This document shows, one piece after another, positions 47,823 through 60,600 of a stretch of 64,000 nt of DNA (position 1 is the stretch's first letter; every line of letters starts with the position of its first letter). The stretch is from Hysterangium stoloniferum (taxonomy: Eukaryota; Basidiomycota; Agaricomycetes; Hysterangiales; Hysterangiaceae). The position numbers and the translations under genes were made by a program. The stretch is taken from positions 62,001-126,000 of the forward strand of contig WHVD01000157.1 in the NCBI GenBank assembly GCA_015178975.1, written 5' to 3'. Below the pieces are notes generated by a model. That model searched no databases and had not been told where the DNA came from. It saw nothing but the letters and a program-made list of their open reading frames with translations.

Positions 47823-48800
47823 ACATTAGAATATATAACTTGGCTTGTGTCTATGAGTGAACTACTCCGGGTTATATATATCTACAGGGAAGAAAGTTCT
47901 GGGAGGGAGAAGGGGTGAGTGAACCATGGGGGGTTTGAGTTGTTAAACTTAAAGACATAAGTCAGTATCTTTTTGCAACCTTACCTAACTAAATACTTAC
48001 TTAAAAAAATAAATAATAACATCCTTAAACACTACATTTGTAAGCCTGGCAGTCTTATGCATTCACCATTGTTTGCATTCACCCTTTGTTGTGTTCACCT
48101 TTTGTTCCACTTTAGTTCTGTCACATGATCACAACATATATAGCCAGGGGGATTTTCTTTCTTTCTTTACCTTACCATATGCTACTTTGTTCTGTATCCA
48201 GTCTTGCTCTAGACAATACACTGTGTTCCATATTGGTAGTCATATCAGTGTCATGGAGTAACATTTTCACTCTTCCCCAATCTGTTCTTCTTGAACCAGC
48301 AAGATAAAACTGTCCATGTGAGAAGAAAGGAGTGTGCTGATCCAATCCAACTAATTTTAAGGATTGACCACTGGAAACCCAGGAATCCAGGAATACACAA
48401 AGGGATAGAGTCAGGAGACCTGTGGGCTCTCAATATACTATGAGGTCAGGTCAGAATGCCTGGAGGCTCCCAGAATATGCTGGTATGGGTTCTAGTAAAG
48501 CAAGTAGATATCAAGCTAGTCAATAGGAAGCCACTAGATGGATACTAAGTCCTGCAGGTGTGCTGCACCCTTACATGATTGTTGAGTCCAATGTCAGATA
48601 GGAAAACACAGGAGACCAGTGGGGTCTATTATTATACAAAGAGAAGGGGGTAGGGGACCCAGGACTTCCAAGAGCAAGTGATGTCTGGTCAGAGGGCCCA
48701 TGGGTTCCAGGAATATGGTGGTATAAGGTTTACTAGGTCAAATAGGTAGACTACTAGATGGGTGCTAAGTTTATTTTCTGATGGGATTGTAAGTACAAAT
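47823..48800. other. Gene-free stretch with degenerate duplication
   Basis: At about 48406-48550 and 48609-48770 two related blocks share 'CAGGAGACC.GTGGG.TCT', 'GGTCAG...CAG.AATATG.TGGTAT' and 'ACTAGATGG.T.CTAAGT', a degenerate direct repeat of about 200 bp. Between them is a decayed 'TGCTGCACCC' box as in family-B LTRs. No gene is supported. Confidence 0.4.
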
Positions 48801-49740
48801 GTTTACATTATACCTCAATGACATCCTCATTTATTCAGAAGACCTGGTGCAACACACTAAACATGTTTATGAAGTGTTTCAGTGTCTCTGAAAACATGGC
48901 GAGTTCACCTGTGGTGATAAATGTTCTTTTGATGTTGATCATATCAAATATCCAGGTTTGATTTTGGGACCTGATAGACTTATGTACAAGGGATGAAGAG
49001 AAGATCTGGACTATCCATGAATGGCTGGAGCCCCACAAAGTAAAAAACATTCAGTTGTTTCTTGGTTTCACAAACTTCTGCTGTCATTTCATTCACAGCT
49101 ATTCAGACATCAAGATCCCCCTTACTCACCTTACTCACAAGGGAGCCCCATGGAACTTTACAGACCAATGGAGGATGGCTTTTCAACATCTCAAGGACAC
49201 ATTTATTTCAGCACCAGTACTTATGCATTGGCACCCAGACCAGCCAATTATCATTGAAACTGGTGTATCTGATTATGCACTAGCTGCAATTATTTTCATT
49301 CTTACCCCTGATGGAGAAAATTTCCTTTTCAGAACCTTTTCCTCTACAAAACTCAATTATGATGTCCATGACAAGAGCTCCTCAACATGTTTCAGGTGTG
49401 CAAGACCTGGCATCATTACCTCAAAGGTTTGGGAATCTTGATTGATGTTGTCACTGACCCCAAGAACTTATAATATTTTGCCATAACTAAGCTTCTCAAT
49501 CATCAGCAAGCCCAATAGTCAGAATTCCTCTCCCAATTCAACCTCATGATTCATTTTCAGCCTGGCCACCTGGGCAGCAAACCTGACACCTTGACTAGAG
49601 AATGGGACAGCTACCTTAAAGAGGGGATCAATGATTATCCAATGGTCAATCCACATAATTTCCAGCCTATCTATAGATTTGAACAAATAAGCCTGAACCC
49701 TTGCTATGCTGCAGGACAATCACTTTGCCACCTTCCCCAC
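48801..49740 (+). mobile_element. Ty3/gypsy RT-RNase H fossil fragment
   Basis: Pol pieces include an RT box resembling YLNDILIYSE (near 48815), the RT thumb region (near 49050-49110), RNase H ('VLMHWHPDQP', 'SDYALAAI', about 49215-49290) and the end of RNase H with 'QPGHLGSKPDTLTREWD' (about 49558-49610). It is related to the chromovirus families at 8121 and 12721 rather than to the 518 fragment. It is broken, with several breaks, and no LTRs are seen. Confidence 0.8.
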
Positions 49741-49869
49741 TGCTCACTATAGACTCCAGGTTGTTGGGGGGCTTTGCCCCCCTAAATCCTCCCACATCCA
49801 CAACTCTTAAGTATTTCTGAGGCTCATTATTAGAAAGATGTAATTGTTTAGAACAAAATTGTTTCAGAA
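49741..49869. repeat. GC-rich hairpin between fossils
   Basis: Around 49764-49785 the sequence GGGGGGCTTTGCCCCCC forms a perfect short hairpin. Such G/C hairpins are often seen in or near fungal LTR elements. Nothing coding is supported here. Confidence 0.4.
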
Positions 49870-50012
49870 GGAAACCATGTAAAGAACGGAAACCATGTAA
49901 AGAACGGAAACCATGTAAAGAATGGAACCATGTAAAGAATGGAAACCATGTAAAGAATGGAAACCATGTAAAGAACGGAAACCATGTAAAGAACGGAAAC
50001 CATGTAAAGAAC
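49870..50012 (+). repeat. 18-bp minisatellite, eight units
   Basis: Eight tandem units of GGAAACCATGTAAAGAAC are present, one a base shorter, with only C/T variation at the last base. As the period is a multiple of three, the frame reads through as Lys-Glu-Trp/Arg-Lys-Pro-Cys repeats. It lies between two gypsy fragments of different families. Confidence 0.95.
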
Positions 50013-51837
50013 AGTCCAGAAAGCAGCAATGGTTTCAGAAGGAGCCTGTTATAATCCCACTGATTGGGCCCCCACAACCTTGTCTTACCTTCCCCACTGT
50101 CCAGCATCCCACTATTGGTACCCCAACCATGTTGTCACTGCCCCCAGCACCCCAACACTTGGCTCACTATGGTTTTCCCTCTTCATCATCACATTCCATC
50201 TCCATCCTGATGCTCCAGGGAGATAGGGATAATGAAGATGTTGTCCTTCTCAAACCATCCTACTTCAAAATCCAGGCTCTTAAGCAGGGTCATGCTGTCT
50301 TGATAGGTCAAGATACAGATCTGCTTAAGAAGATCAGACAAGTAAAGGATATGGAAGAGGTTGTGGTTAAGGTAATAGAAGAATTAAAGAAGTCAGGAAA
50401 TAAGAGGAATGAAGGGAATGAATGGGAAGAGGAACAGGGTCTTATTCTCCTTAGAGGGAAGGTCTATGTGCCCAAATATATGGAGCTCAGAAGGTAAATT
50501 GTTGAACTCCATCATGATGCCTATCCCAGTGGCCATCCAGGCAGGTGGAAAACCTTGAAGTTGGTATCAAGGAACTATTGGTGGCCAGGAATGTCCAGGT
50601 ATATTGCATCATATACCAAAGGATGTGATAGATGCAACAGGACCAAGACATATCCTGCCAGCCCCATAGGAAAGCTTGTACCAACCCAGAGCCCTAAAGA
50701 TATTTGGAAAATCATCACTGTTGATCTAATTACTGGACTTCCAGAAAGCCAAGGATACAATGCCATTATGGTAGTAGTACAGACTTCACAAAATGATTCA
50801 TGTGCTACCCACTACAGACCAAATCACTTCAGAAGGCATGGCCAGGCTTTATAGAGATAATTTATGGAAGCTCCATGGTGTCCCCTTACAGATCATTAAT
50901 GATAGAGGACCCCAGTTTGTCTCAAAATTCACACAAGAGCTGAATTCAATTTTTGGGATCAAAGTGGCAGCCACCACAGGCTACCACCCTCAAACAGATG
51001 GTCATACTGAAAGAGTAAATCAAGAGGTAGAACAATATCTCAGACTCTTTGTCAACTATAAGCAGGATAATTGGGCAGAATGGTTGTCTCTAGCAGAATT
51101 CTGTCATAATAACATGATTCTAGCATCCACCAGGAAGACACCATTTATTCTGAATAGTGGAAAACATCCTATATTAGGAACTGAGCCTTTCAGAAGCAGC
51201 AAAATAAAGTCTGTAGAGCAGTTTGTCAAAGACATACAGGAAGCAAGGAAAGAAGCAGAAGCAGCACACTACAGAGCTGCTAATGACATGGCCAGGTACT
51301 ATGGCCAATCTAGAAGAGAGGCAGACACTTACAGGGTAGGAGATGGAGTGTGACTAGAAGGCAGGGACATTCAAACAGATAAGCTATCCAGAAAGTTGGA
51401 GGACAAAAGATATGGACCATTTGAAATCACTAAAGTGGTTGGTCTCAATGCCTATGAATTTAAATTACTTCCCTCTATGAAAATCCACCCAGTCTTCAAT
51501 ATAGCCAAACTTAGACCTTTTCTTGAGGATACCATTGAAGGGAGACAGGCACCAGTTAGGCCTCCTCCAGCCATTAGAGGAGAAAACCCTGAATGGGAGG
51601 TTGAATATATCAATCACAGTACATAGATTGATAAAGGGAAATTTACATTATTTGGTAACATGGAAGGGATACCCTCAAGAAGAAAGTACATGGGAATCTG
51701 CTGATAATCTCAAAGGTTCTAAAAAATTAGATAACTTCCATAACCAACATCCCTTTGCACCCAGAAGGATCTCTGCCTTGACATCCACCAGACTCTCCTT
51801 CAGACCTTACATGAAGATTAAGTGTCAAATAAAATGA
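50013..51837 (+). mobile_element. Ty3/gypsy integrase-chromodomain fossil
   Basis: This fragment starts with the linker seen at 3045-3200 (here 50222-50372). Integrase follows with its zinc-binding region (near 50500-50650, ending CDRCNRTK), the catalytic core ('DLITGLPESQGYNAIMVVV', 'NDRGPQFVSKF', 'GYHPQTDGHTERVNQ') and the C-terminal part. A chromodomain comes last ('YLVTWKGYPQEESTWE', about 51645-51700). It is broken, with a few breaks. It is the same family as the 518-3200 fragment but a different portion, so it is a separate or rearranged insertion. LTRs are not seen. Confidence 0.88.
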
Positions 51838-51859
51838 TATTTGACTTCAATATGTTTCA

Positions 51860-54800
51860 TTCTTTGTAGAGTGCATCAATTATGAGCAAACAAAATCATC
51901 CCTTGATTGTCCTCAAAAATCACTGTCAGTTCTTCATAAATAATATCCAACTCCTCCAAGAAATGTCTCGTCCACATAACTTTGTGTGCTGCTTTGGATA
52001 AAGCGATGTATTCAGCTTCTGTCGAAGACAGGGCTACCATCGACTTTTCCTCACAGACCAAGATACACCCTCCGATCCTAAAAATACGATGTATCCTCCA
52101 GTCGACTTTCTGTCCTCTGTATCACCAGTGAAATCCACATCTGAGTACACATGTAAACAAAGTGCTCCTCCTCCCAAACGAAGATCATGATCTCAGGTGG
52201 TATATAAGTATTGGATGACTTGTTTCGCTAAGTTCCAATGTGCTCTTGCTGGGTTTGATGAATATTGTGACAGCTTGTTCACAGAATATGCAATATTGGG
52301 ATGTGATACCATGGCAGCAAACATTAAACTTCCTATGATTTAGCAATACGGGAGTTTTGCCATTTCCTCACATTCTTCTTCTGTTTCCGGATGTGTAATA
52401 GATTGGAAGTCGATTCCTAGTGTGATAGGGGACCAAACTGGTCTTGAATTCTGTATGTTAAATTTCTTCACAATGTTTTTGATGTATTCCTTTTGTGATA
52501 TGAATACTGACTTCAAATTAGTGTCCCGATGAATACTTGTTCCCAAGATCCAGTGAGCGTCTCCTTCACTCGAAATTCCAAATCATTCGCTAAACACCTT
52601 TTCGAGATCTAAGAGACGTTTTTCATCACTGACAGCTGTTGCATCGTCCACCCAAAAGGCAACCACGGCCCAACTTCCATCATCCCATGTTTTGAAGAAT
52701 GCAGTGCTATTGAAGTCGGAACAGTACCAGGTAAGTTCCTTAACCATAAAATCATATAACATTTTTCTCCACTCATTGCCTCCTTGTTTTGTGCCATACA
52801 GGGCCTTCAATAATGGCAATGCTAGGTGCTCCTTTCCGGGTTCTTCAAATCCTTCTGGCTGCTGAACCCAAACTTTCTCCTTCATCATCCCATCATATCA
52901 TGAGCCTAGGCTGTGGCTCATTCAGCATCACCTTTAATTGAGGTTTGTTATTTTCTTTTGTATCTGCAATACTGTATTCCTAAATTGCCCTTCATCTCCA
53001 TACAGGACCGGTGATGTCAATGTCATTGCATTTTCATGGAATATCACATCTTGTACCTTTTCAATATGTCTAGACCCAGGATACCATACCAAGTAACTGG
53101 TGGAGTATGGTTCATATCTGACCATATAGCCCATTTTAGAATGTGAGTCCAATTTCTGCCATTTTTGTCTAGGGATAGCAATGCTAACTGTACTGCCAAA
53201 AAAATTTGTAAATGGGAAAGATCTGGCCTCTCTCCAGTAACATGTTCAATTGGCATGTGTCTATCATTTGTTCGAGTTGGACTTCAGTTTTTCAGGTATG
53301 CTATCATCTTGACAGCTATTGCCCAAATTCCTTTGGGCAATTTCAATGAATACAACATTGATTGACCCCCCTCTGAAATTGTGTGTATACCCCTTTCTGC
53401 AATTCCATTTTCCTGAGGGGTATAAGGAACTGATGTAAACAACAATATTCCCTTGGACAATAAATATCTTTTGATTTCCAGATTGATGAATTCGGTCCCA
53501 TTGTCTGCCATTAGCCTTGGACTTTTGCATCAAACTGCATCTCAAGTTTCTGTATGTATTCTCATATTTTCTGAATAGCCTCCAATTTGCTTGCTAAGGT
53601 TTCAATCCATACAGCATGTGAATAATCGTCAATGATTATTATGAAAGATCATTTCTTATTGAAGCTTATTGTCTCCATTGGTCCAGCTAAATCCATGTGA
53701 AGGAGTTCTCCGATTCACATCACTCGAGTTCGGCTAGTTTTGAATGGAGTTCAATGTTGTTTTCCTTCAATGCAAGCAATACAATCTGCTTCAAATTCCT
53801 CATAATTGTCAATTTCTATTCCAGATGCAAAATGCTGTACCAGATTTCGAATGGTGGTTGTGTGTAGATGGCCCAATCACTGATGCCATAACATCAAGTT
53901 GCTTGGCGATTTCGTAGAATGGACTACAGGTATGTTGTCCAAATTTTCTTGTAACTCGCCTTCTGATAAATTTGTATATCTGCATATTGATGATGAGGCT
54001 GGAATCATCCTGAATTGGAACAGGTACACATTCCCTCTTTCGATGGCTTTGCCTAAGGTTCATCCATTTGTGTCGATAATTCTTGAACTGTTTACGTTCA
54101 GATCGACTTGATAGCCATCCTTAAAGAGCTGCGCAGGATTCAGCAATCATACCTTGGCTTCAGGTGTCCATTCAACATTTGGAATTTTGCCTATGAATTC
54201 CAGTCCAAAACTCGACACATTAAATTTCAATGTTCCAACACCCTTGGCATAAATGTAACCACCATTCACTGTTTGAATCTTCTTCGGTACATTATATGCC
54301 ATAAAATTGTGTAAGTCCTGGATATTTGGCACATAATGTCCTGACCATGTGGAATCCAGGAAATATTTATGTTGGGTCATATCTTTACCCATGAAAAATA
54401 TGGAATCCACTGCTATAAACATTCCTCAGCTCGAAACTGAGGTTGATGAGTTATCAGGTGTATTAGCCGGCCCTTTGTCCTGCTTTGATTGTCCTCCCAA
54501 TTGCTGAAGATTCTTCTTTTTCCTTTTCAGACAATTTCATGCCCAATGAGACAAATCTCCACATTTGTAGCATCTTTGTGAACTTCTATTATTTGGCCTG
54601 CCTCATCCCAGGTTCCCACATCCATGCTGGAATTGTCCCCAGGACCTGATTGTATCACCTTGAGTGCAAAATGCAGAACTGTCTGCAAACCTGGGATGTA
54701 TTTCTTTTCATATTTCAATTTGTTGAAGCTTATTAATGATTTCTTTGACAGTGTCCTTATCATAGTCAATCATTGTTGACATGATATCGAAATCTTCTGG

Positions 54801-55341
54801 AAGTGTGCTCATGAAAAAGGCTACGGTAATCAGGGTCCTCAATGCTGTGTCCTGCTTCTAACAATTTAATTCGGATAGAATCCATTTGGGCCTTATACTC
54901 AATTATTCCGGTACCACCGTACCTCATACATATAAGTTCGGAGAGTAACATTGCCCTACTATTAGCAAGACGTGTTCTGTAAGTATTTTTCAGTTTATTC
55001 CAAGCATCAACAGGATTATCATTAGTCATAATAGCTACCCTTGGTTCATCTTCTACACGCAACATTATTTCGCTATACACCCTCTTATTTCGAAGCACCC
55101 AGGCTTCTTCGATTTCCAATTCGTCTTTCATCGGGGCATCCAATTTAGTGCACATGGGATCTGCCAATTCTCCAGTTATGACTTTCCACTGGTTCAAAGA
55201 TTCAAGTACTGTCTTCATACTTGTGCTCCATGTAAAGTAGTTGTCCTTTCGTAGCTTCGGAAAGACTTGATATGCACTTCCAGTACTCAATTCGTAGTCC
55301 TTGATCTTCTCCAAGGTAGACATGATAATAATCCTGAGCAA
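51860..55341 (-). mobile_element. Ty1/copia retrotransposon fossil
   Basis: In minus-strand order the parts are a gag-like ORF from about 55324 ('FTWSTSMKTVLESLNQW'), a CCHC knuckle near 54570-54535, a protease region near 54400-54150, integrase ('MADNGTEFINLEIK', 'YTPQENGIAERG', about 53510-53380), RT ('VWVQQPEGFEEPGKE', 'LLKALYGTKQGGNEW', 'FWVDDATAVSD', about 52870-52600) and RNase H ('ALSSTEAEYIALSKAAHKVMW', ending near 51876). The PR-IN-RT-RH order defines copia. It is broken, with many breaks. The 3' end including its LTR is absent, and the element abuts the gypsy fragment at 51837. Confidence 0.9.
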
Positions 55342-55372
55342 TTCAAAGTTCTTTTACTAATAAGAAGGGCCG

Positions 55373-55384
55373 GGGCCCATAACC
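55373..55384 (-). promoter_or_regulatory. Copia half-tRNA primer-binding site
   Basis: On the minus strand this reads GGTTATGGGCCC. The same motif follows the LTR of Drosophila copia, which primes with an internal half of the initiator Met tRNA. It lies directly between the proposed LTR and the gag-like ORF. Confidence 0.6.
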
Positions 55385-55580
55385 TGAAGATTAACGAGTG
55401 AGAATAGTTATTTGTTGTTATTCTTTACACTAATTATCGTATATATACAGGTGGATAGAGTTTATCCACTAAGTGGATCGATACATCATAAACCACATCA
55501 TAAGCCGCATCACCTATTGTATCATATGCGCGGCTCCACTCGTTCCGGTGCCTATACCTTCAACGCTCGTATCCAATACA
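55385..55580 (-). repeat. 5' LTR of copia fossil (proposed)
   Basis: The inner end is set by the primer site (minus strand ...GTTAATCTTCA). The outer end is proposed at TGTATTGGATAC. The block is 196 bp and has a TATA-like GTATATATACG near 55441. No second copy is available in the window to confirm the boundary. Confidence 0.5.
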
Positions 55581-57653
55581 ACCGCGTGCGAACCAAGTGA
55601 TAGTACGAGTTCATATCAGGAACCAATTTAGTTTGCTAATATTCTCTCTAATAATAAATAAATATCCAGACGAGGCTATAATGCAAGATTGAAAGGTTCT
55701 TAAGGTGCTCGCGCTACTTACGCAACCTTCGCCGCAAGTACGCTGACGGGTATGCTGAGACAGCATTGAGAGCACCAAATCCAGCACACTATCATAACCA
55801 TAACCCAAAAAAATAGGCTGTTGACCGACACGTTATCTACGGGCCTGTGTACTGTGAGTTTTTCTCCTGCTTCCTGCTACATCCTTTGAACCATATATCT
55901 TAGTGATTGTTGCCCATCACATGCCAACATCTAAAACAGTTAGAATGAGTTCATCGACATCTAATTGAACCACTGCAATACAATGACGAATACCGTCACC
56001 GTCACCCCATTCAACCTCAGGCAGACTTTATGCACCATTATCAGAGCTTCATTGCCCCTCATCATCATTCTTTTGGTTTAGTGCGTTATTTTATACATTG
56101 ATATCTCCACCGGATGCTGCCGCAAACAGATTCTGACCCACAATCGTGCAGGTTTGCAGGAAAAATAACCGAGGCAGTCCCAGTTGAATGAGAAAACAAT
56201 TTCGTGGGTAATATCTGTTGAAATATTAGCATTATGTAAGCTACCTTTGGTAAGCTGGAACGCAGTGTAGGGTAACTGTATAGTTACATTACGCTTATGG
56301 ATACTATATTAGCATAGAGACCGATCGCGTAGCCTCTCAGTGAAGGTTTATCACTCACTGAGAGGTATGCAATTTTCCCCAGTTCTACATTAATAGTTTA
56401 CTTACTATTAATTCAGTATTATTTAGGTAGATAACAATAGATGTTATAGTGAAGGTTTATCACTCACTGAGAGTATTATTTAGAACTGCGCAAATAATCT
56501 CAACAATATCGATGGTCTCTTTGGGTGGAATGCTGGCCGGATACTCCTCATTTTGATAGCCACGGAATCGGATCCCAGATATGTCGACGTAAAGCGGCTC
56601 GACGTTATCATCGCTGTGTTACGAAGAGCGCCGCACCAAAGCTTGACCACATACAAGATAATAATAGTCGCGGTTCACGCACAGAAGCATTGAGCCGGCG
56701 GGTCGTATCTCACGCACATGGTGTTTTGGTTGTCTTCTCCGCTGGCGCGGTATCCCAACCCCAGAAACTATTCTCCCCCCGTCCGTCGCTAAAGGACAGC
56801 GATAGATATTCTCACTGCAGAGAACCATGCAGGGTCCATCAACAGTTTCAAAAGTCAATAAATCTCTTTCAAGGAATCAAGAGTTAGAGACTAACCGAGC
56901 ATCCGAGGGTGGCTAGTAGGTTATGATCTTGGAGGTTCAAAGATGCTATTGAAAATAGTATGAGTTGACTTATTGTAAATACACAATCTACAAAGGTTTT
57001 ATAAACTTTTCATAGAAGTACTTGTGTACCAATCAATATGTCAGTTGGTGAGTCACCTTCTTGACATGATAGGTTTGGCAATAGGTTAGGTGTCCATGGG
57101 TAAAATTATGCATTAGCCTGCAAAACATGGTCCACAATATGCATTTTCAAGGATAAAGTGGAAGCAAGAGGGGTGAGCCGCCCCTAGAGAGGTGGGTGTT
57201 TTATCACCATTTCCAACAAATGTAATTTCTCACCCCGAAATCCTTTAACATCTTCGCAGACAATACTCCTTAACGCTCTTTCATTAGATGGGGGTATGTC
57301 CATTTCCCACCTATCAAAATGGCAGCATTGATTTTTTGAGGTCTTATCCTTAGTCTCCGGACCATGTAACAGTAAAAACGATATACCTCATTACATGACA
57401 GAGTTAGAGGAAATATAAACCCATTCTTATTATACTAACATTTACCATCAACCTTGTTGCATTCTTTCGGTGTGAATCTATGAACCACGGTTGTAGTCTC
57501 CAAATGTACTCGCGGTCATTACAGGTTATTTTTTACCATTCTCGGTGTAACCAACCTTTTTTGCATTGTTACAGATTTTACAAGACGTCGATCGGAGTTC
57601 CCAAAAAGGAAGGTAAGGGCGCTAAGTCCCTTCGTGTGACACAAACAGACAGG
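55581..57653. other. Gene-free stretch before MTR4
   Basis: No gene is supported. A 31-nt hairpin at 56334-56364 is partly repeated at 56448-56473. Open frames of 80-120 codons at 56525-56887 on both strands overlap and cannot be told apart; the minus-strand one looks slightly more protein-like but matches nothing known. The region 57100-57480 is plain intergenic sequence upstream of MTR4. Confidence 0.4.
56334..56473. repeat. Duplicated hairpin motif
   Basis: CTCTCAGTGA and TCACTGAGAG form a perfect 10-bp stem around an 11-nt loop at 56334-56364. The 26-nt segment AGTGAAGG...CTGAGAG recurs at 56448-56473. A short GTATTATTTAG motif also occurs twice, near 56416 and 56473. Confidence 0.8.
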
Positions 57654-60600
57654 ATGCAAACCGAGGATTTATTTTCATTCCTCGATGAAGACGAGAACGC
57701 ATCTCGTCCTACTGCTGAGGCCGCTTCTGAAGATATCCAGGTCGATGACGATGAGTCCCTCCCGCCCAAAATGAGGAAGAAAAAGCGGAAGGCTGCCGAG
57801 GCCGCTATCGCTGCTGAGGCTCTTGAGAAGACAAGTACGACCCCAGCCCCTTCACCGCCGCCAGCCATACGACTCAAGTCAGAACATGTTTCGAAAAAGC
57901 CTCGCTTGGCCTCGCCGAAGCCAGTTGTTGTTGACGAGTTTGAAACCGAGGCGAAGCGGGAGGTGGCAGCTAGTGCTGGTCTCACCGAGACTGTTGAAGC
58001 AGGACAGCGCCTTGAATTGAGGCATCAGGTGTGTTGTGTTGTGTCTCATGTCGTGTCCGGTATCATATCTGTGTACATAGGTCCGACACCAAGTCGCCGT
58101 TCCACCAGGCTATCCTTACGTCCCGATATCACAGCATGTCTCTCCAGCAGTACCCGCGAAAACATACAAATTCACCCTCGACCCGTTTCAGCAAGTTGCC
58201 GTGCACGCCATTGAACGTGGTGAAAGTGTCCTTGTGTCAGCACATACTAGTGCAGGGAAGACGGTCGTCGCAGAGTATGCTATAGCGCAGTGCTTAAGAG
58301 ACAAGCAGAGAGTTATCTACACTAGCCCTATCAAAGTCAGCATTCGAACAATCGGTGTATATAGCCCATTAAACATAATCGGTTTATAGGCTCTTAGTAA
58401 CCAAAAATACCGAGAGATGCTCGAAGAATTTGGAGATGTAGGACTCATGACCGGCGACGTCACAATCAATCCGACAGCTTCATGCCTTGTCATGACAACA
58501 GAAGTGAGTTCAGCTGCACATCACTGTATTGCTGTTGCTTATTTGATGACTTGAGATTCTTCGATCTATGTTGTATCGTGGCTCGGAAATTATGCGTGAA
58601 GTGGCCTGGGTCATCTTCGACGAGATCCACTACATGCGTGACTCCGGTTCGTATATTTGGCCAATTTTTCCCTGCGTTTCTCATCGTTCCCAACGTATAT
58701 CCGTAAACAGAACGTGGTGTCGTATGGGAGGAAACCATCATTCTTTTACCCCACAAGGTTCGACATGTCTTCTTATCCGCGACGATTCCCAACGCTATGG
58801 AGTTCGCCGAATGGATTTGCAAATCACACGAACAGCCGTGTCACGTTGTATACACTGATTTTCGACCGACGCCGCTGCAGCATTACCTATTTCCCGGCGG
58901 CGGTGAGGGTATCTACCTCGTGGTGAACGAAAAGGGCGAATTCCGCGAGGATAATTTTCAAAAAGCGATGGGGATGGTTGCTGAGAAACAAGGCGAGGAT
59001 CCTGCGAATGTTAACGCCGGGAAAGGTCGGAAAGGCAAGTCAAAAAAGGGCGGGACGAAAGGTGCGTTGAGGTTTTTTTTCATATCGCATTCGTTGTTGA
59101 ATTAATTTAATCATACCTTGCTTAGGTCCTTCGGACATTTCCAAAATTGTCAAGATGATTATCCTCAAAAGTTACAACCCAGTGATTATTTTCGCGTTCA
59201 GTAAGCGCGAATGCGAGGCCCTCGCTTTGAACATGTCCAAACTGGGAGTTAACTCTGCCGATGAACAAGCCGCCGTGGAGAATATATTCAACAACGCCAT
59301 CAATAATCTCTCAGAAGCCGATAGAAAGCTTCCGCAAATATCGCACTTGCTTCCTCTCTTGAAGCGAGGCATCGGAATCCATCACGGTGGATTACTGCCT
59401 ATATTGAAAGAAGTGATCGAAATTCTCTTCCAGGAAGGATTTATCAAGGTTCTCTTCGCGACCGAGACGTTTTCCATCGGACTCAATATGCCCGCGAAAA
59501 CCGTCGTCTTCACAAATGTGCGCAAATTCGATGGGAAGGAACTCCGGAGTTTGAGCAGCGGCGAGTATATTCAGATGTCTGGGCGCGCTGGTCGTAGAGG
59601 GTTGGATGAACGAGGTGTGGTGATTATGATGTGTGATGAGAAGTTGGAGCCTACGGTGGCGAAGAATATGATCAAGGGGCAGGCGGATCGTCTGGATTCG
59701 GCGTTTCATTTGGGATACAATATGGTGTTGAATCTTATGAAGGTGGAGGGGATCAGTCCGGAGTATATGCTTGAGAGGTGCTTTTTCCAGTTTCAGAATA
59801 ATGCTGGAATTCCGGTTTTAGAGGAACGTGGGTTTTATTTTATTTTATTTCATTCATCTTTCTGTTGGATATTGATGAAATACTGACGTTCCCCCGGCTT
59901 TCAGAATTACAAAAGGAAGAAGAAACCTTATCTACCTTCAAGATCGAACATGAAGACGACGTCGCGGATTACTGGGAGCTACGAAAGAAGCTAGACGAGC
60001 TCGCCGCAGATTTCAAGGATGTCATCACACATCCATCATACAGCCTCCCCTTCATCAATCCAGGTCGTCTCGTAAAAATCAAACACCTTCAGCTCGACTT
60101 TGGCTGGGGCATCGTGATCAACTACCATAAACGTATTCCGCCAAAGGTATGTAACGATTTTTCGTACCATGTATCTCTCAAATTCATGGCACATGTCTCT
60201 CTACAGGGTAAACCCATGCTTGACCCCTCAGAATCCCCTCAATCCCAGTTCATCATCGACGTTCTATTAAACTGCGCCCCAGGGTCCGCTTTATCCGGTC
60301 CCCCCAACCGTTCGTCCGACGTCCCCACCCCGGGCGGAATTAGGCCCTGTCCCCCCACAGAAAAGGGGGTCCCGCTTATTATTCCGGTTCTCCTGTCGAC
60401 AGTAGAAAGAATCAGCCACCTACGTGTGTTCTTGCCGAAGGATTTAAGGGCGTTACCCGCGAGGGAGACGGCGTGGAAGAGCGTTTTGGAATGCCAGAAA
60501 CGATTTCCTGAAGGGATTGCGATGCTGGATCCAGTCTTGCATATGGGGATCAAGGATGAGAAGTTCAAGACGCTTGTTGGGGTTGGTTACATTTTCGTTT

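Noticed and set aside
38116-50012. CRISPR-like arrays at 38116-38370 and 49870-50012
   Set aside because: The units are contiguous without spacers; these are minisatellites, and the genome is fungal.
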